Notes: generated from the letters alone by a model not told the origin. Positions 29,351 through 40,520 are shown, numbered from the stretch's first letter. The stretch is 64,000 bases of DNA from Aradus depressus (GCA_963662175.1 OY759218.1:21852480-21916479); one strand, 5' to 3'. Program-made: numbers and translations.

Positions 29351-29555
29351 TTCGAATCTGGAGGTCAAAATATCGATAACTCCCAAAAAAATGATTATAT
29401 CAATACGAAATTTTATATGTGTATCCAGAACTTCATAACGACGACACCTATTAATTTTCAATCAAATCGGCCAAAGGGAAGAAGGGATTGGGAGGGCTTA
29501 ACATAAAATCTCTAATAACTGGCTTTGCAATGAATGTATCGAAATAAAATTTAGT
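29351..29555 (+). repeat. R1 copy, sense, first part (split by 29556-30610)
   Basis: After the antisense copy the repeat turns sense: GAGGTCAAAATATCGATAAC, ACGACGACACCTATTAATTT, TCTCTAATAACTGG and GAATGTATCGAAATAAAATT. It continues at 30611, forming an inverted R1 pair around 29350. Confidence 0.8.
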
Positions 29556-30610
29556 TGTAGGAATATTGAGGGTCAGTCAAAGATGGAAAAAAACACTATT
29601 CAAATGCCAACGTTTCGATATATTTTATATCATCATCAGGGCCTACAAACATGGGGGGGAAATCAAGATTAGAATCAAAAATAACAAACATTTTTTTGTT
29701 GATAAACATTACTGAACGTTAAAAATACATTATAACAAGTTAAAAATTGAAACTGACTTACTATGAAGGTTAGGTTAGGTTTTATGACTCATGCCCGGGC
29801 TTTAACAACGAGGTCATATCGCCTACTACCAGAGCGCTCTTCCGTCACTCTGGTGGACATGAGCCCGACTCTACTGTGGGAGTCCTAAATTTTGCCTACC
29901 CTAAATTTTTATTCATCTAGGGTAGGGGTCTTTAACGAGTACCTGACATCGTACAGGCTCGGGACCATCGCTTAACGTCCCATCCGAAGGACGGCATGCT
30001 TAAGTTTATTTTACCTCCCAGATAAAATAAACTAAGGGCCTCGGTCGGGTTACGAACCCACGACCTTGAGCTCAGAAGTCAAGCACGCATACCACTGAGC
30101 TACCGGCGCCCTCACTTACTATGAATAATTACTAAACATTAAAATTAAATATGAATACATTACTAAACATAAACATTAATAATGGAAATATAATTGCAAT
30201 GTAAGACTCCATCTAGTGTACATGTCTTCTCCCCAACCCTGCTTATTCATAGTAAGTCATTTTAATGTTTACTCTTTAGTATGTTCCACCTATTTGTCTA
30301 TTTCCATTATTAATGTTTATGTTTAGTAATGTATACATATTTAATTTTAATGTTTAGTAATTATTCATAGTAAGTCAGTTTCAATTTTTAACTTGTTAAA
30401 ATGTATTTTTAACGTTCAGTAATGTTTATCAACAAAAACATTTTTGTTTATTTTTGATTCTAATCTTGATTTCCCCCCATGTTTGTAGGCCCTGATGATG
30501 ATATAAAATATATTGAAACGTTGGCATTTGAATAGTGTTTTCTTCCATCTTTGACTGACCCTCAATATTCCTACAATTAGAATCTACAGTCGCTAATCAA
30601 CATCTACATG
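29556..30610 (+). mobile_element. Penelope-like inverted element, 9-bp duplication, SINE-A inside
   Basis: AAATTTAGT flanks it at 29547-29555 and 30611-30619. Arms of roughly 290 bp (29556-29767 plus 30126-30200, and about 30285-30575) mirror each other: AATATTGAGGGTCAGTCAAA, CAAATGCCAACGTTTCGATA, TTATCAACAAAAACATT. The right arm again extends further (to 30610). Each arm holds CTGATGA, T, GATATA..TATAT(C/T), GAAACG. A full SINE-A interrupts the left arm. Confidence 0.8.
29768..30113 (-). mobile_element. Full-length SINE-A, 12-bp target duplication
   Basis: 346 bp, nearly identical to 25175-25520, flanked by ACTTACTATGAA at 29756-29767 and 30114-30125. It has the same tRNA-like head and the same CCTAACCTAACC tail. 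It is younger than the inverted element it interrupts. Confidence 0.95.
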
Positions 30611-30720
30611 AAATTTAGTATGAGAATTCAAAAAATGGACGATGAAAATTAGAGAGAGAGCATAAACTTAGTTATTTAATTCGTGCTGGGGAAGTACATT
30701 GCTGGTGATCTACCAATTCA
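30611..30720 (+). repeat. R1 copy, sense, second part
   Basis: AAATTTAGTATGAGAATTCA, GAGAGAGAGCATAAACTTAG and TTCGTGCTGGGGAAGTACAT make up the R1 3' end. Confidence 0.85.
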
Positions 30721-31124
30721 TGACGAGTGTTCGGTGATTGGCTTCATGGCTGGCTATTGGCTAGTGTCTAGTCTCTGTGTCGAGTGTCTCTAGCTTGGGG
30801 GTCACTTTCTGTCACTTTCTCCAGGGTTCCCTCACTAGAAATAGCAGAGTTTAAGGTTTAAGTAGTCAATGAGGACAACACAACACGTTTTGTGACGCGA
30901 CAAAGGCTGCATCCTAACATGGCTCACTCTTCTCTCTCAACTAAATATTGTACTATCCATATAAAAATGATTCGTCCCAAATAGCCTCCCCCTCTTGTTT
31001 CTTTCACAAAGGGGGCACGAAAAACTTTTTTTCTTTATTTAGTATTTTCCCAATATGAAAACTTCCCCAGTTTACGTCTTACTCCACTAAGTTTTCGCCC
31101 TGCCTCTAACTCCAATTTTTTTTT
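30721..31124. other. No gene seen
   Basis: Unassigned sequence between R1 copies. TTGGCTTCATGGCTGGCTAT and TCTGTCACTTTCTCC near 30740-30830 are less AT-rich but not recognisable. Confidence 0.4.
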
Positions 31125-31218
31125 TAGTTTTTACTTCCCCAACTATACGGAGTATATGGGAAATTATGTAATCCGTCAGATATTCGAAGTTGAGTTTTCA
31201 ACGGAATTTCATGTTCTT
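31125..31218 (+). repeat. R1 5' end fragment
   Basis: It begins TTTTACTTCCCCAACTATAC and runs to CGGAATTTCATGTTCTTGAC, where the pogo-type element takes over. R1 resumes at 31794 (CTGTGAACACGATAACTCTC). Confidence 0.85.
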
Positions 31219-31793
31219 GACTCGACTTGTAGAGGTTAAGATTCATTCTAACTAATTTTGAGTTAGAGAGGTGAAATAAGTAAAAATTCAAGGTACAGAG
31301 GTAACAAACATATTTATATTTATTATAAATCAACATTATTTCAAAACATCCTTAAAATAAAAAATACGTAGTATATGTAGGTATTAAAAAAGGTCAGTAA
31401 TTTTTTTTTTCTTTAGATAATTCGTAATCCTATTTATTGTATACTCCTAAATTGTTTTCTAAGAAACAATGGTGTACATTGTCGGCAAATTCTTAAAGTC
31501 GGTGACTTATTTTTCTTCGAGCTATAGAGGTAATAAGTTTCAAATAATCGAGTTGTAAAGGTTGTAAAATAAAACATTGCTATGTTCGAGATACAGAGGT
31601 CCAATTTATTTTTTCGAGTTATAGAGGGAAAATATGTACCAAAATGGCTTGTAGGGACTCACTGATTTTTTCGACTAATAGAGGGTTGAGATTTCGAGTA
31701 ATGGAGGTTTTGGGGCTTGAAGGGAAAGGAACAAAACTGGAGGTTTCAGACTTATCGAGGTTCGACTTAAAGAGGTTCTACTGTATATCTGTG
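31219..31793 (+). mobile_element. Pogo/Tigger-like MITE, left end missing
   Basis: It is the same family as 44715-45384 and 62651-63327, from CGACTTGTAGAGGTTAAGAT to CTTAAAGAGGTTCTACTG. The first ~100 bp including the left terminal repeat are lost. It lies inside an R1 copy. Confidence 0.85.
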
Positions 31794-31941
31794 AACACGA
31801 TAACTCTCGACGGAATGACGGCTGGAAACAAAATGTTAAAATGTACATTCAGAACCCCATAGAGATGACACCTATTGATTTTCAACCAAATCTGCCAAAA
31901 GGAATGGGGGATCGGAAGAGTCTCAGCTCAAAAATCCCAAT
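31794..31941 (+). repeat. R1 copy, middle part (split by hAT 31942-32780)
   Basis: TCTGTGAACACGATAACTCT, GATGACACCTATTGATTTTC and CTCAAAAATCCCAAT are followed directly by the hAT element. R1 continues at 32781 with ATCCCAATACCTGCCGATGT. Confidence 0.87.
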
Positions 31942-32780
31942 TAAGGATGAGCATCGATGGTCGATGTTTGAACAACATCGATGGTAGGCAACCATGTTCG
32001 ATGTTTTTACCATCGATGGTCAGCTGTCGATGTTTGACGTTGCAAATACAAATACAATCTTTGTACATAACCTACCGTTTATTTGTGACTTTGAGTGCTA
32101 TTTATTAATAAAGTTCTTTTTGAAGTGTATATTGTGTGTTATTTTTAGTTTATTTCAATTTTTTTAATTAATATTTTCACTTTGCATTTGTTATGCCTAA
32201 GTCTAGGAAAAGTGAAGTGTGGCTTCATTATGACAAGTCTGCTGATGGAAGAGAGTGCGAATTGCAGGCATTGCACTATAATTATTAAATTAAGTGGTAA
32301 CACTTCAAATTTGATGGGCCACCTGAATCCAAATGCTCCAGCAGAAAAAATCCAACAGGATCCCCTCTCCTTCTGTAAAGATATGAAGGCAACCTATCCG
32401 AACCTGTCACAAGTTGTGGTAGAGTTCCTTGCCGTGTTGGCACATCCGTTCCCTCTCAGTCATTATTTTCCAAAACTGGACAGATTATTACAAAAACCAG
32501 AAATCGCTTAGAGGGAAACTTGGCTTCAAAATAGCTTTTTTAAAATTCCGTGCCGGAGAAATTATGGTAGTGGTACTAATTATTATACTTGTCATATTTT
32601 TGTAATATTATACTCTTTTAATAAATAAAAAACAAAATTACTTTTTGTTCGTGTTCTTTGTGTAATGAGTACTCATTAACATCGATGTTTTAAGGGCGAT
32701 GTTTTACCACCATCGATGGTGGGGTTCCGATGTTTATTCGATGGTAGACATTGATGTTTTTCTTTCGATGCTCATCCCTA
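31942..32780 (+). mobile_element. hAT element, 839 bp, perfect 8-bp duplication
   Basis: Ends TAAGGATGAGCATCGA and, inverted, TAGGGATGAGCATCGA. Target duplication ATCCCAAT at 31934-31941 and 32781-32788. Subterminal regions are packed with CATCGATGGT and its inverse (several copies in each end), a pattern often bound by hAT transposases. It contains an internally deleted transposase gene. Confidence 0.94.
32182..32511 (+). pseudogene. Deleted hAT transposase: BED-finger piece joined to dimerisation piece
   Basis: An ATG frame at 32191 reads MPKSRKSEVWLHYDKSADGR, the start of a BED zinc finger. The rest of the finger continues in the neighbouring frame (CRHCTIIIKLSGNTSNLMGH). About ten residues later the same frame reads YPNLSQVVVEFLAVLAHPFP and then a shortened tail, which resembles the C-terminal YPNLS..A..YL..PATS.PSER region. 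The catalytic centre is absent, and at least one frameshift breaks the finger. Confidence 0.8.
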
Positions 32781-32788
32781 ATCCCAAT

Positions 32789-32960
32789 ACCTGCCGATGT
32801 AATGAATATATCGACACATTTAGTATGAGGATTCAGAAGCCACTATGTAAATTAAATATTGTATTTTAGCCCAAACGGTCGATTGGCTTTGAAGGAGAAA
32901 ATTAATTGATTAATTCGTGCTGGGGAAGTACATAGCCGGGGATTCATTGATAACTTTTTG
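32789..32960 (+). repeat. R1 copy, 3' part
   Basis: ACCTGCCGATGTAATGAATA, TTTAGTATGAGGATTCAGAA, AACGGTCGATTGGCTTTGAA and TTCGTGCTGGGGAAGTACAT complete the copy that begins at 31125. Confidence 0.87.
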
Positions 32961-33044
32961 TTTTGTTTTCTTAAAGGCATATCCAACCATGAGAGTCATG
33001 GACTTCTCTAATTGGTATGAGATCCCATAGAGTGATCAAATTGG

Positions 33045-33610
33045 AACATGTCTGTGAACACGATAACTCTCAACGGAATGAATTCTGGACACAAAATGTT
33101 AAAATGTACATTCAGAATCCCATAGGGACGACACCTTTTGATTTTCAACCAAATCTGCCAAAGGGAAGTAGGGGATCAGAGGAGGCTCAACTAAAAGAAG
33201 TGAATAACTGAGTAGAGACAATAGTCCCTGAGTAAAGGTCCTACTGATTTTGAACTAAAATTGCCAAAGGGATAAAGGGGATTAGGGGTGGCTTAACTAA
33301 AAAAAAACTAAAAACTGAGTAGATAGTCCCTGAGTATAGGTCCTACTGATTTTGAACTAAAATTGCCAAAGGGATATAGGGGATTAGGGAGGCTTAACTA
33401 AAAAAACTAATAACTGAGTAGAGACAATAGTTCCTGAGTAAAGAAACCTACTGATTTTCAACCAAATCGGTCAATTAGTTTCAGAGGGAAAGCGAAAACG
33501 TAGTTCATTAATTCCTCCCCCCCCTCCCCCCCTGTCGGAAAACATGAAATTTCAACGAAAACTCAAAATCAGATTTCTGATCGATTATATAACTTCTAGC
33601 AGGGGAAGTA
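33045..33610 (+). repeat. R1-derived tandem modules
   Basis: After GTCTGTGAACACGATAACTC, the module GTCCCTGAGTA.AGGTCCTAC / TTTTGAACTAAAATTGCCAA / AGGGATTAG..GG is repeated three times (about 33205, 33320, 33425). The copy ends TTTCAGAGGGAAAGCGAAAA. A 5' R1 stub in the same sense follows (33535-33610). Confidence 0.75.
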
Positions 33611-35035
33611 AAAATAGTTGTGTAAAAGTTGCTTTCATTTTCTTAATTTCATTTTGTTTTCATTTTAATTTTATTTTTGTTTTGTATTGTTTTCTACGTC
33701 AGTATGTACTTAGTTTGGGTACCTATTTCTGTGGTAGAAGATAGAAAAATATGGTATGATACAGTAATTCAAGAGGGGAGCCATTCAAAGCTTTCTAATC
33801 ACACTGAACTTTGGACCCTACAGCGAGAAAATCTTGCAGGTTTACACTTACAAACAATGACTCGCTGTATGAAGTACTTGCGCCCATCTCAGTACCTTAT
33901 TTGAAAAAAATGGCTCGTTTCAATCGTTCAATTCAAATCGTGAACTTTCTGTACGGGCTCTGCAATGGGAACCTCATTTTTTTATCTTCAAAATGTAATT
34001 TTTCTAAAAGTATTTGAGGAATCGGATCATTTGACCTACCATTGGAAAGTGTACTTCTAGGGCAGTGGCAAATTTTAGAAATTTTGCACAAATTTCATTT
34101 TTTCTGCAATTTTGATGTTTGAACAGTTAAAAAATACACCTTTGAGCAAAATAAAAGGCTGGTTGTGGTTTCGTTGGACGGGAAATTTTTTGCTCTTTTC
34201 GAAACCATTGTTAAAAGTGCAAATTCGTGTCCCAAAAGCTGAGAAAAATGCTTATTTCGGTATCAAGTCGTGTTAATTCTGAACAAACTTTAAAAAAACC
34301 ATATGTCTAGACGGTTTGAGATAGAGAGCTGCCTGCGGTTGGTATAGGGAAGTTATTGTAATGGGTCCGAAAATAGAAATCAAAATGTTCAACATATTTT
34401 TATGTTTTCAGGTCACTGTAGTACTTATACCCTATTTTTGAAAACGAAGTGTGTGTTAAATTGAAAAATAGGGTGTGTGAGATCCAATAATGGCGCCCTT
34501 CTTGCTTGCCTTGAATATACATATACCAGTTGTGCGTGCAAGCATGGAACTTGGAAGATATCGGCAACTTCTTAAATCTCTGTCTAATTTGTCGATTGAA
34601 AACAACGATGCTCGTTGGCACTGTACTCTTCACAGTACCTATACCGGTGGTGCCCCGCCGCGCACTCGACCCGTGCGCCTCTCAACAGATAAGGTCATTA
34701 ACATACCATACTAGCCACATGCTCGCAATCAAAATATCGAAAAGCGAAAAAAATATTTTTCGTCAAATATTCCGCTATTAGTGCCCTATCCTCAGTCCCA
34801 CCAGCTTTCCCGTTTCCTCAAGGAACGTCACCTGATGGTTTTCACCGAAATCGGCAGAAGATAAGACGACAAAGTGAGGTTGGGAAATAACTTAAATCAA
34901 CTCAGTATGATAGTACAGAAGTCCCAGGATTAGAAACTTATAAATTTTTGACAAATAGATAAATTGGTTTTAGCGTGAGAGTAGAAACTTAGCGGCCGCT
35001 CCGTTCGCCCTATGATAGGGCCGACCCTATCGACA
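33611..35035. other. No gene recognised
   Basis: AT-rich to mid-composition sequence. The open frames at 33677, 33811 and 34490-34781 show no domain. Phrases such as GGCTGGTTGTGGTTTCGTTG are unique in the window. Confidence 0.4.
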
Positions 35036-35240
35036 AGACATTCAGTATGAGAATAGGAGAATCAGAGGAGGGGGCTCAATACAAAAACATAATAACTCCC
35101 GATGGAATGTAAATTTAGCATGAGGATTTAGAAGTCAGTATTGATTTTTATCCAAAACGGTCGATTTGTATTAGATGAGAGAGCAAAAGCTTAGTTGATG
35201 CTGGGGAAGTACATTGCCAGTGATTTCTTTTGGTACGCTG
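35036..35240 (+). repeat. R1 copy, 3' part
   Basis: CATAATAACTCCCGATGGAA, TTAGCATGAGGATTTAGAAG, CAAAACGGTCGATTTG and GATGCTGGGGAAGTACATTG. Confidence 0.8.
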
Positions 35241-35989
35241 ATGTAGATTTTTTTGAACTCCAAAACAAAATTAAAAAAAAATCAGATATCAGAGGCGATA
35301 CCCCATGTGGCTATGGTCCCTGGACCTCCTCATGATGCTATTGTCTAGATTTGGGTGGTTATCATTGGAAAGCCTACTTCCTGCTGTGAGTTGTGTCTAA
35401 CCACATACGTCCACAATGGTCCCATGGGAGATCCCAAGGGAAAGTCTCATCCCTGTTCAGTTTGAGGGAATTAATAAAGGAAAGAGAACGGAAAAATGAG
35501 TTCTAGCCACATACCGTGACCTGCCCTTTCAATTTTTACGGCTAATATCTTTGGACGGAGGGACTTTTTGTTGTTTCTAAACTGTACAGCTCTTATCCTA
35601 AATTATTTTCAAAAATTGGTAAATCACCGGCAATGTGCTGCCCCCATCTCGAATTATTTGTAAACAAAGTTTTCACTCATCCTGGAATCATATTAGAGAC
35701 CAATTTGACAAACAATCGGTACGCATCTTGCTTAAAGAACTTTTCAATCCTCATATAAAATTTCGTATAGTAGATGTTTAGAAATCGGATAATTAAAAAG
35801 GAAACTCTTGCAAGTAGTTTTCTCTCTTCAATATTTCTCTGTTAATGTTTGTGGAAATTACGGTTCTCTCAGATCCCTTATTTGCAAATTTTCTGCTTTT
35901 GTAACTTTTTCTGTTTTTAGAATTACTATTTTTAGTTTTAAATTGACATACATACGCGCCAAATTTTGTTTAAATCGGAGAAGAAATCA

Positions 35990-36675
35990 GTTCACATCGT
36001 CTTCACCCTTCTTCGAAAATATACCTGCCTTCCAGTACTTGAACAAAAATCCCATCCATTTAAAAAACGAAGTCCGCTATCTGGGCCTCATACTCGAAAA
36101 AAACTCCTCACACGAGACTGAAAAGACAAGAAATGAACAGTTATAAACTTCTACTAAGACTACTAGACAAAAGATGCCAAATTAACTTTGAAAACAAAAC
36201 GATTTATATACAACGCAGTACTCAAACCTATGTGGACTTACGGACTTGAACTCTGGGGAAGCCAAGGCTTCCAATCTCCAGCGCATCCAAAATCCTTCGT
36301 ACAATAGCCAATGCTCCTTACTACATCTCCAACAAAACCCTTCACACTGACCTTAACGTACCTTTCATCACTGAAGTCGCTAAATCCAAATATAAAAATT
36401 ATTTTTCCTTCTTAGTTCCCACAATAATCCTCTAGTCCGTGCCTTCCATTCTGCCATACTTCCCCAACGACGGCTTAAGCGTCAATGGCCTAGAGACCTC
36501 CTGAGCAGAAGTAGTGACAGTGATTAGCTATAAACGAGAGAAAAACAGTGACTAGGGAGTGTTACCACTGGGTGATTTCTCCCCTCATGACATTTTGACA
36601 TTGCCATTATCTCATTACTAGCACATTTGCTTGTTGTATTTATTTTTATACAATTGTAAATAGCTATTTGTAAAT
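35990..36675 (+). pseudogene. Jockey-like LINE 3' fragment with broken reverse-transcriptase tail
   Basis: Across several frames: EVRYLGLILEKN (the strand-specific motif after the RT core), ALKPMWTYGLELWGS-like sequence near 36225, then LRTIANAPYYISNKTLHTDL-like sequence near 36295 and a KRQWPRDLLSR-type end near 36480. The 3' UTR has TGACTAGGGAGTGTTACCAC and TGGGTGATTTCTCC and ends in an A-rich tail at 36677-36725. The same 3' UTR recurs at 58255-58490, and the coding part matches the - strand copy at 56197-56715. Confidence 0.82.
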
Positions 36676-36744
36676 AAAAAAAAACAAAAAAAAACGGAGA
36701 AACCTAACAATAAAAAAACAAAAATAAATTGTTAATCACTGACA

Positions 36745-36925
36745 CCTGGCAAAACAAAAATTTTTCAACTAAGTTTTCACTGCCCATCTAAAACCTATTA
36801 TTGACCTATTTGTCTGAAAATTAATAGTTGTCTTCCTCTAAAAGTATTCAATCCTCATTTAAAATTTCGTATCGATGCGTTCATTATATCAGCAGTTATC
36901 GTGCTCAAAGACATGAGTGGGAAAA
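36745..36925 (-). repeat. R1 fragment, antisense
   Basis: TTCAACTAAGTTTTCACTGC, TTAAAATTTCGTATCGATGC and TATATCAGCAGTTATCGTGC. Confidence 0.65.
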
Positions 36926-37194
36926 TATACTGGTATATATTCTGAATTCATATATAATATATGTATTTATCACATCATCCCTTCTACCATTTATTTTTTG
37001 CTTTTTTAAAAGCTAGCAATTACAGATTACCAATTACTTCTTTTTACAGAACTTATTTATTGAGTCGACCTATATATACTCATTAAGTCAACTCTAAATG
37101 TGAGTATAATTATATAATAATTTATCTCTTCTTCTATAAAGAACAGATATATCATAACACAGGTTGCAAAATACTGATGATGGATAAAAAGATA

Positions 37195-37221
37195 CTGATG
37201 ATGGGATTACTTCGCGAAACG
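37195..37221 (+). repeat. Hammerhead-like core motif, isolated
   Basis: CTGATGATGGGATTACTTCG is followed by CGAAACGTCTG, inside a region (37130-37300) with Penelope-type wording. The stem between the two boxes is weak. A truncated repeat of the first box lies 20 bases upstream (ACTGATGATGGATAAAA). Confidence 0.45.
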
Positions 37222-37303
37222 TCTGTAATTCCTAGTTTTTAAAAAAGCAGAAAATAAATGGGAGAAGTTATGCTGTGATAAATATATTATATAGAAATGT
37301 TAT

Positions 37304-37784
37304 ATGTACGAGGTGATGGAACAATGTTTCATCCATGGTTATGAATCGACGCAAAAACTCGGCTTTATTGCTGTGAAACATCGCCAAACACTCGATTGCA
37401 ACATCCTCACGACGCTGTTTTTGTTCCATTGTGAGCAAACGCGGCATCCATCTTGCTCACAGCTTTCTCACGTCCAAATTTTCAGTCAATATGCGATGTA
37501 CAGCACTTTTTGAAATGCCTACCATGTCTGCTAGCTCGCGCACTTTCAGTCGACGATCATCCAATAGCATTTTGTCGATTTTCTTCACCATTTCTGGCGT
37601 GGTCGACCACTGCGATGTTCGTCTTGGCAGCTCGTACCGCCTCGTTTAAACTCTGCCACCTAATATTTTACTGTTGTAAACGAAGGAGCAGACTGGGAGA
37701 GTCTAGCTCGACTTTGATATTAGTTAGACTGAGACCTTTCAAATGAAAGTATTGTATCTCATAACGATGACCAATTTCTTCCAT
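37304..37784 (-). pseudogene. Mariner transposase N-terminal half, disrupted
   Basis: From ATG at 37784: MEEIGHRYEIQYFHLKGLSL, then after a frameshift APSFTTVKY, a stop in place of the usual Trp, VAEFKRGGTSCQDEHRSGRP, another frame change, TPEMVKKIDKMLLDDRRLKV, RELADMVGISKSAVHRIL (helix-turn-helix), another stop after VRKL, then PRLLTMEQKQRREDV and RRFITMDETLFHHL with the first Asp of the DDD triad. Family role: cut-and-paste transposition at TA. It is inactive here. Confidence 0.88.
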
Positions 37785-37954
37785 GTTTACAAATTCACTG
37801 AGTGTTCACTACTGATGGCTGCCAAACAAATACTAAACAACGTAGCGACTTCAAACTTAAGCTTTATAAGGTTTGTACTTTGTATCATAGTAATTTTTTT
37901 CAAACAACAACCGCCATCTATACGTCAGGTCGGTTACTTATGGGACTACCCTTG
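37304..37954 (-). mobile_element. Mariner transposon, 5' part only
   Basis: The 5' terminal repeat on the - strand is CAAGGGTAGTCCCATAAGTA, next to TA at 37955-37956. A leader of about 170 bp precedes the transposase start. The element breaks off at about 37304, just past the first catalytic Asp, so the 3' half and right terminal repeat are missing. Confidence 0.85.
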
Positions 37955-38634
37955 TAAATTCATTCAGTTCAAAAGTAACTAACTGTTTTTCAGTCAAAAG
38001 GATTTGGAAGGAGAGCGGACACTTATCAGTTCGAGCTGGAGAAGTGCTTCCTCAGAGCCTTTTTTATCAGTTCTTTCAGTCATGCAACAAAGAATGTGTA
38101 ATTCCTTTAATTATTCCTAAACTGTTATAAAGTGATATAAATACGTCATTACAAGCAATACAGGAAACGAGAAGGGGGAAAACCTTTCACGAGAGGAAAT
38201 GCTGAAAGTCGGTTTCAATTCACCGGATGCAACGTTATAAAAAACTTAAATACAGAGCGTCGATTATCCGAAAATCGATTATCCGTTTTTTTTTTCAAAA
38301 TCATAATATAACGGGAAGTTCATAAATTATGTAACGCCATTTTTGAAAAATTGTTGAACCCTTCCCTGTCACAAAGTTTCACTCTTCTGACCCATATATA
38401 ATAATGAAAGCTTATAGTTTTTTTTTTTGGGTTACGTAACATTTTCCAAGAATCCCGCCTGACACAAACTTAAAAAGTTTGAACCACACCTGCCAACCCG
38501 CACACCTACAATTAACTTGTAAATTCATTACATTTAAAAAAATTTAAAACAGGAATTAGGCGAAATTGACAATTATAGGCCCTTCATTGTGTGATCATTG
38601 AATTGATTATTTTTTATGTTTGCAAACATTTTTT

Positions 38635-38930
38635 TTACTTTCCCAACTACACGAAGTACAGAGAAGTTATGTAATCTGATACGATCAAAAATTCGATGTT
38701 GTTTTTTCAACGGAATTTCATGTTTACTGACCCCCTGTTTCCAAAATTGTTTAAAAAAAAAATTCCTGTCTGTGTGTGTCCGTCCGTCTGTGAACACTGT
38801 CGACACTAAATTTAGTACGAGGTTTCAGAAGTCCCTATAATTAGCCCAAAGGGTCGATTGGGCTTTGGAGGGAGAGCGAAAACTTAATTTTAATTAATTT
38901 GTGCTGCGGAAGTGTTTTGTATTCAATGAA
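38635..38930 (+). repeat. R1 copy, internally shortened
   Basis: TTTACTTTCCCAACTACACG, GAATTTCATGTTTACTGACC and GTCTGTGAACACTGTCGACA are followed directly by TTTAGTACGAGGTTTCAGAA and AAAGGGTCGATTGGGCTTTG, so the middle is deleted. Confidence 0.82.
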
Positions 38931-39163
38931 TCTGGAGTGCCCAACTCTCGAGAATATCCTACGAATATCTTGTTCATAGGGGCCATAGTCAGGGGGCGCC
39001 AAATTTTGACCTCGCCTTGGGCGTCATATTACCTGCTCCTCCCGTCACTTAAGTAGAATTGTCCATGCATGAAATAAAAATTTGTAGGACTCCACCAAAT
39101 TGGGTTTTGAGAAGCATATTTCTTGAAAATTGTGAGCGAATAAGTTGATTTCTATATTGTTTT

Positions 39164-39365
39164 GATTCATGCCCGGGCTTCAACTATAGATTATCTAGGT
39201 CATATTGCCTACTACCAATGCGCTCTTTTGCCACTATGGTGGACATGAGCCTGACTTTACTGTGGGAGTCCTAAATTTTGCTTACCCAGGTTTAGTTAGG
39301 GTTGGGGTCTTTAACAACTATCATCCAAAGGAGGGCGTGCTCAAGATTTTTCAAGCATGCTACCT
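39164..39365 (-). repeat. SINE-A copy, antisense, head lost
   Basis: TTCATGCCCGGGCTTCAACT, GGTCATATTGCCTACTACCA, a GTGGACATGAGCCTGACTTT block and TTTAGTTAGGGTTGGGGTCT are present. An internal deletion removes the CTGACATCGTACAGG segment. Confidence 0.82.
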
Positions 39366-39839
39366 AGAAATCCTCTAAAAAAAAACTACTAAATAAAAAG
39401 AAAACATTTCAAATAGTGAGAGAAATGTTCTAAGTCGGAGAGAATAGTTTCACTTTTCTTGGGGCCAATTAGGCTTTCTCAGGATGTGACATTTAGTGAC
39501 CCAAACATGCTATACTACAGACCGCACTCTACAGAAAGCTAGCCTCATAGACAAGCATTCCAATGAGATCAGGCAAACTCTCTTTGGCCGATTTGGTTGA
39601 AAATTAAGAAAATAATAGTTTACAAATTCAATTTCTTATCCCTGGAAACTTTACAGAAAACAAACCCTTCCTAAAATATGACTCAGTATGTTGCCTCCGG
39701 AACCACCAGTCCACCAAAAGCTAATTATTAAATATGTTTAAATTAAATGTTTTTATTTGAGTATTTCTGTAACATGCCTCTCCTCAACGGACACCCTGGT
39801 ATAACGGACACTAATTTCGTCCCCACTGTCCGTTATAGT

Positions 39840-39950
39840 GACTCTAAATTTGTATTCACCTGGAGTAGGGAGGGGTCTTTAATGAGTATCTGACATCGTA
39901 CAGGTTCGAGATCATTGCTGAAGGACGACATGCTCAAGGTTTCACTGTAT
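39840..39950 (-). repeat. SINE-A core fragment
   Basis: ATTCACCTGGAGTAGGGAGG, GTCTTTAATGAGTATCTGAC and ATCGTACAGGTTCGAGATCA. Confidence 0.75.
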
Positions 39951-40179
39951 TTCGTTATTCGAATTTTGTAGTTGACCTCCTCTAAACCTTCTATACCGCA
40001 TTATCCGTAGAGATATGGTTATAGAGGAAGATTAGACCACGAGAGTATCCAGGTAAATAACAAGGTAAGGAGGAAGCCCAGGGCTTCCAGGGAACGGTAA
40101 AAATCGTTGGATACTTAGGTCCCTATGTGCACCAGTCTACCCAGCATATATAAACCCTCTAATTACGTTGGTTGGATCG

Positions 40180-40520
40180 TCGTCTAGAAGTAAACCAATT
40201 TAGGATGACGAAGAGCATGCTTGGAATAAAGATGTGACAGGATAAGAAACAGCGAGGTTCTACGGAATGTGAGGCTAAGAAGCCTCCAGAAGGAAGCATA
40301 CTTGCTGAAGTGGAGATGGGCCGGGCATGTGACAAGGATGGATCCTCGACGATGGGCTCAAGTCTGCACGGAGTGGATTCCTAGAGACTGAAGTAGAGGA
40401 AAAGGAAGACCTGGACTGCGGTGGAGGGACGAGATAGTGGAGAGAATAGGGGATGGATGGTGCACAGTGACCAGCAACTGAGAAATATGGAACAAATGTG
40501 TTACAGCACTATTTAAGAAA
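40180..40520 (+). pseudogene. LINE fragment, C-terminal tail of reverse-transcriptase ORF
   Basis: Across frames: RRMLGI.M.DRIRNSEVLR-like sequence, then LLKWRWAGHVTRMDPRRWAQ, VCTEWIPRD, a stop, RGKGRPGLRWRDEIVERIGD and WCTVTSNREIWNKC. This is the characteristic end of non-LTR retrotransposon ORF2 proteins (W.GH..RM.P.RW......W.PR...R..GRP..RW.D). It ends near TTTAAGAAATAA without a long A tail. Confidence 0.83.

Noticed and set aside
37304..37746. Overlapping + strand frames with cysteine-rich residues
   Set aside because: They are antisense to a clear mariner transposase on the - strand.
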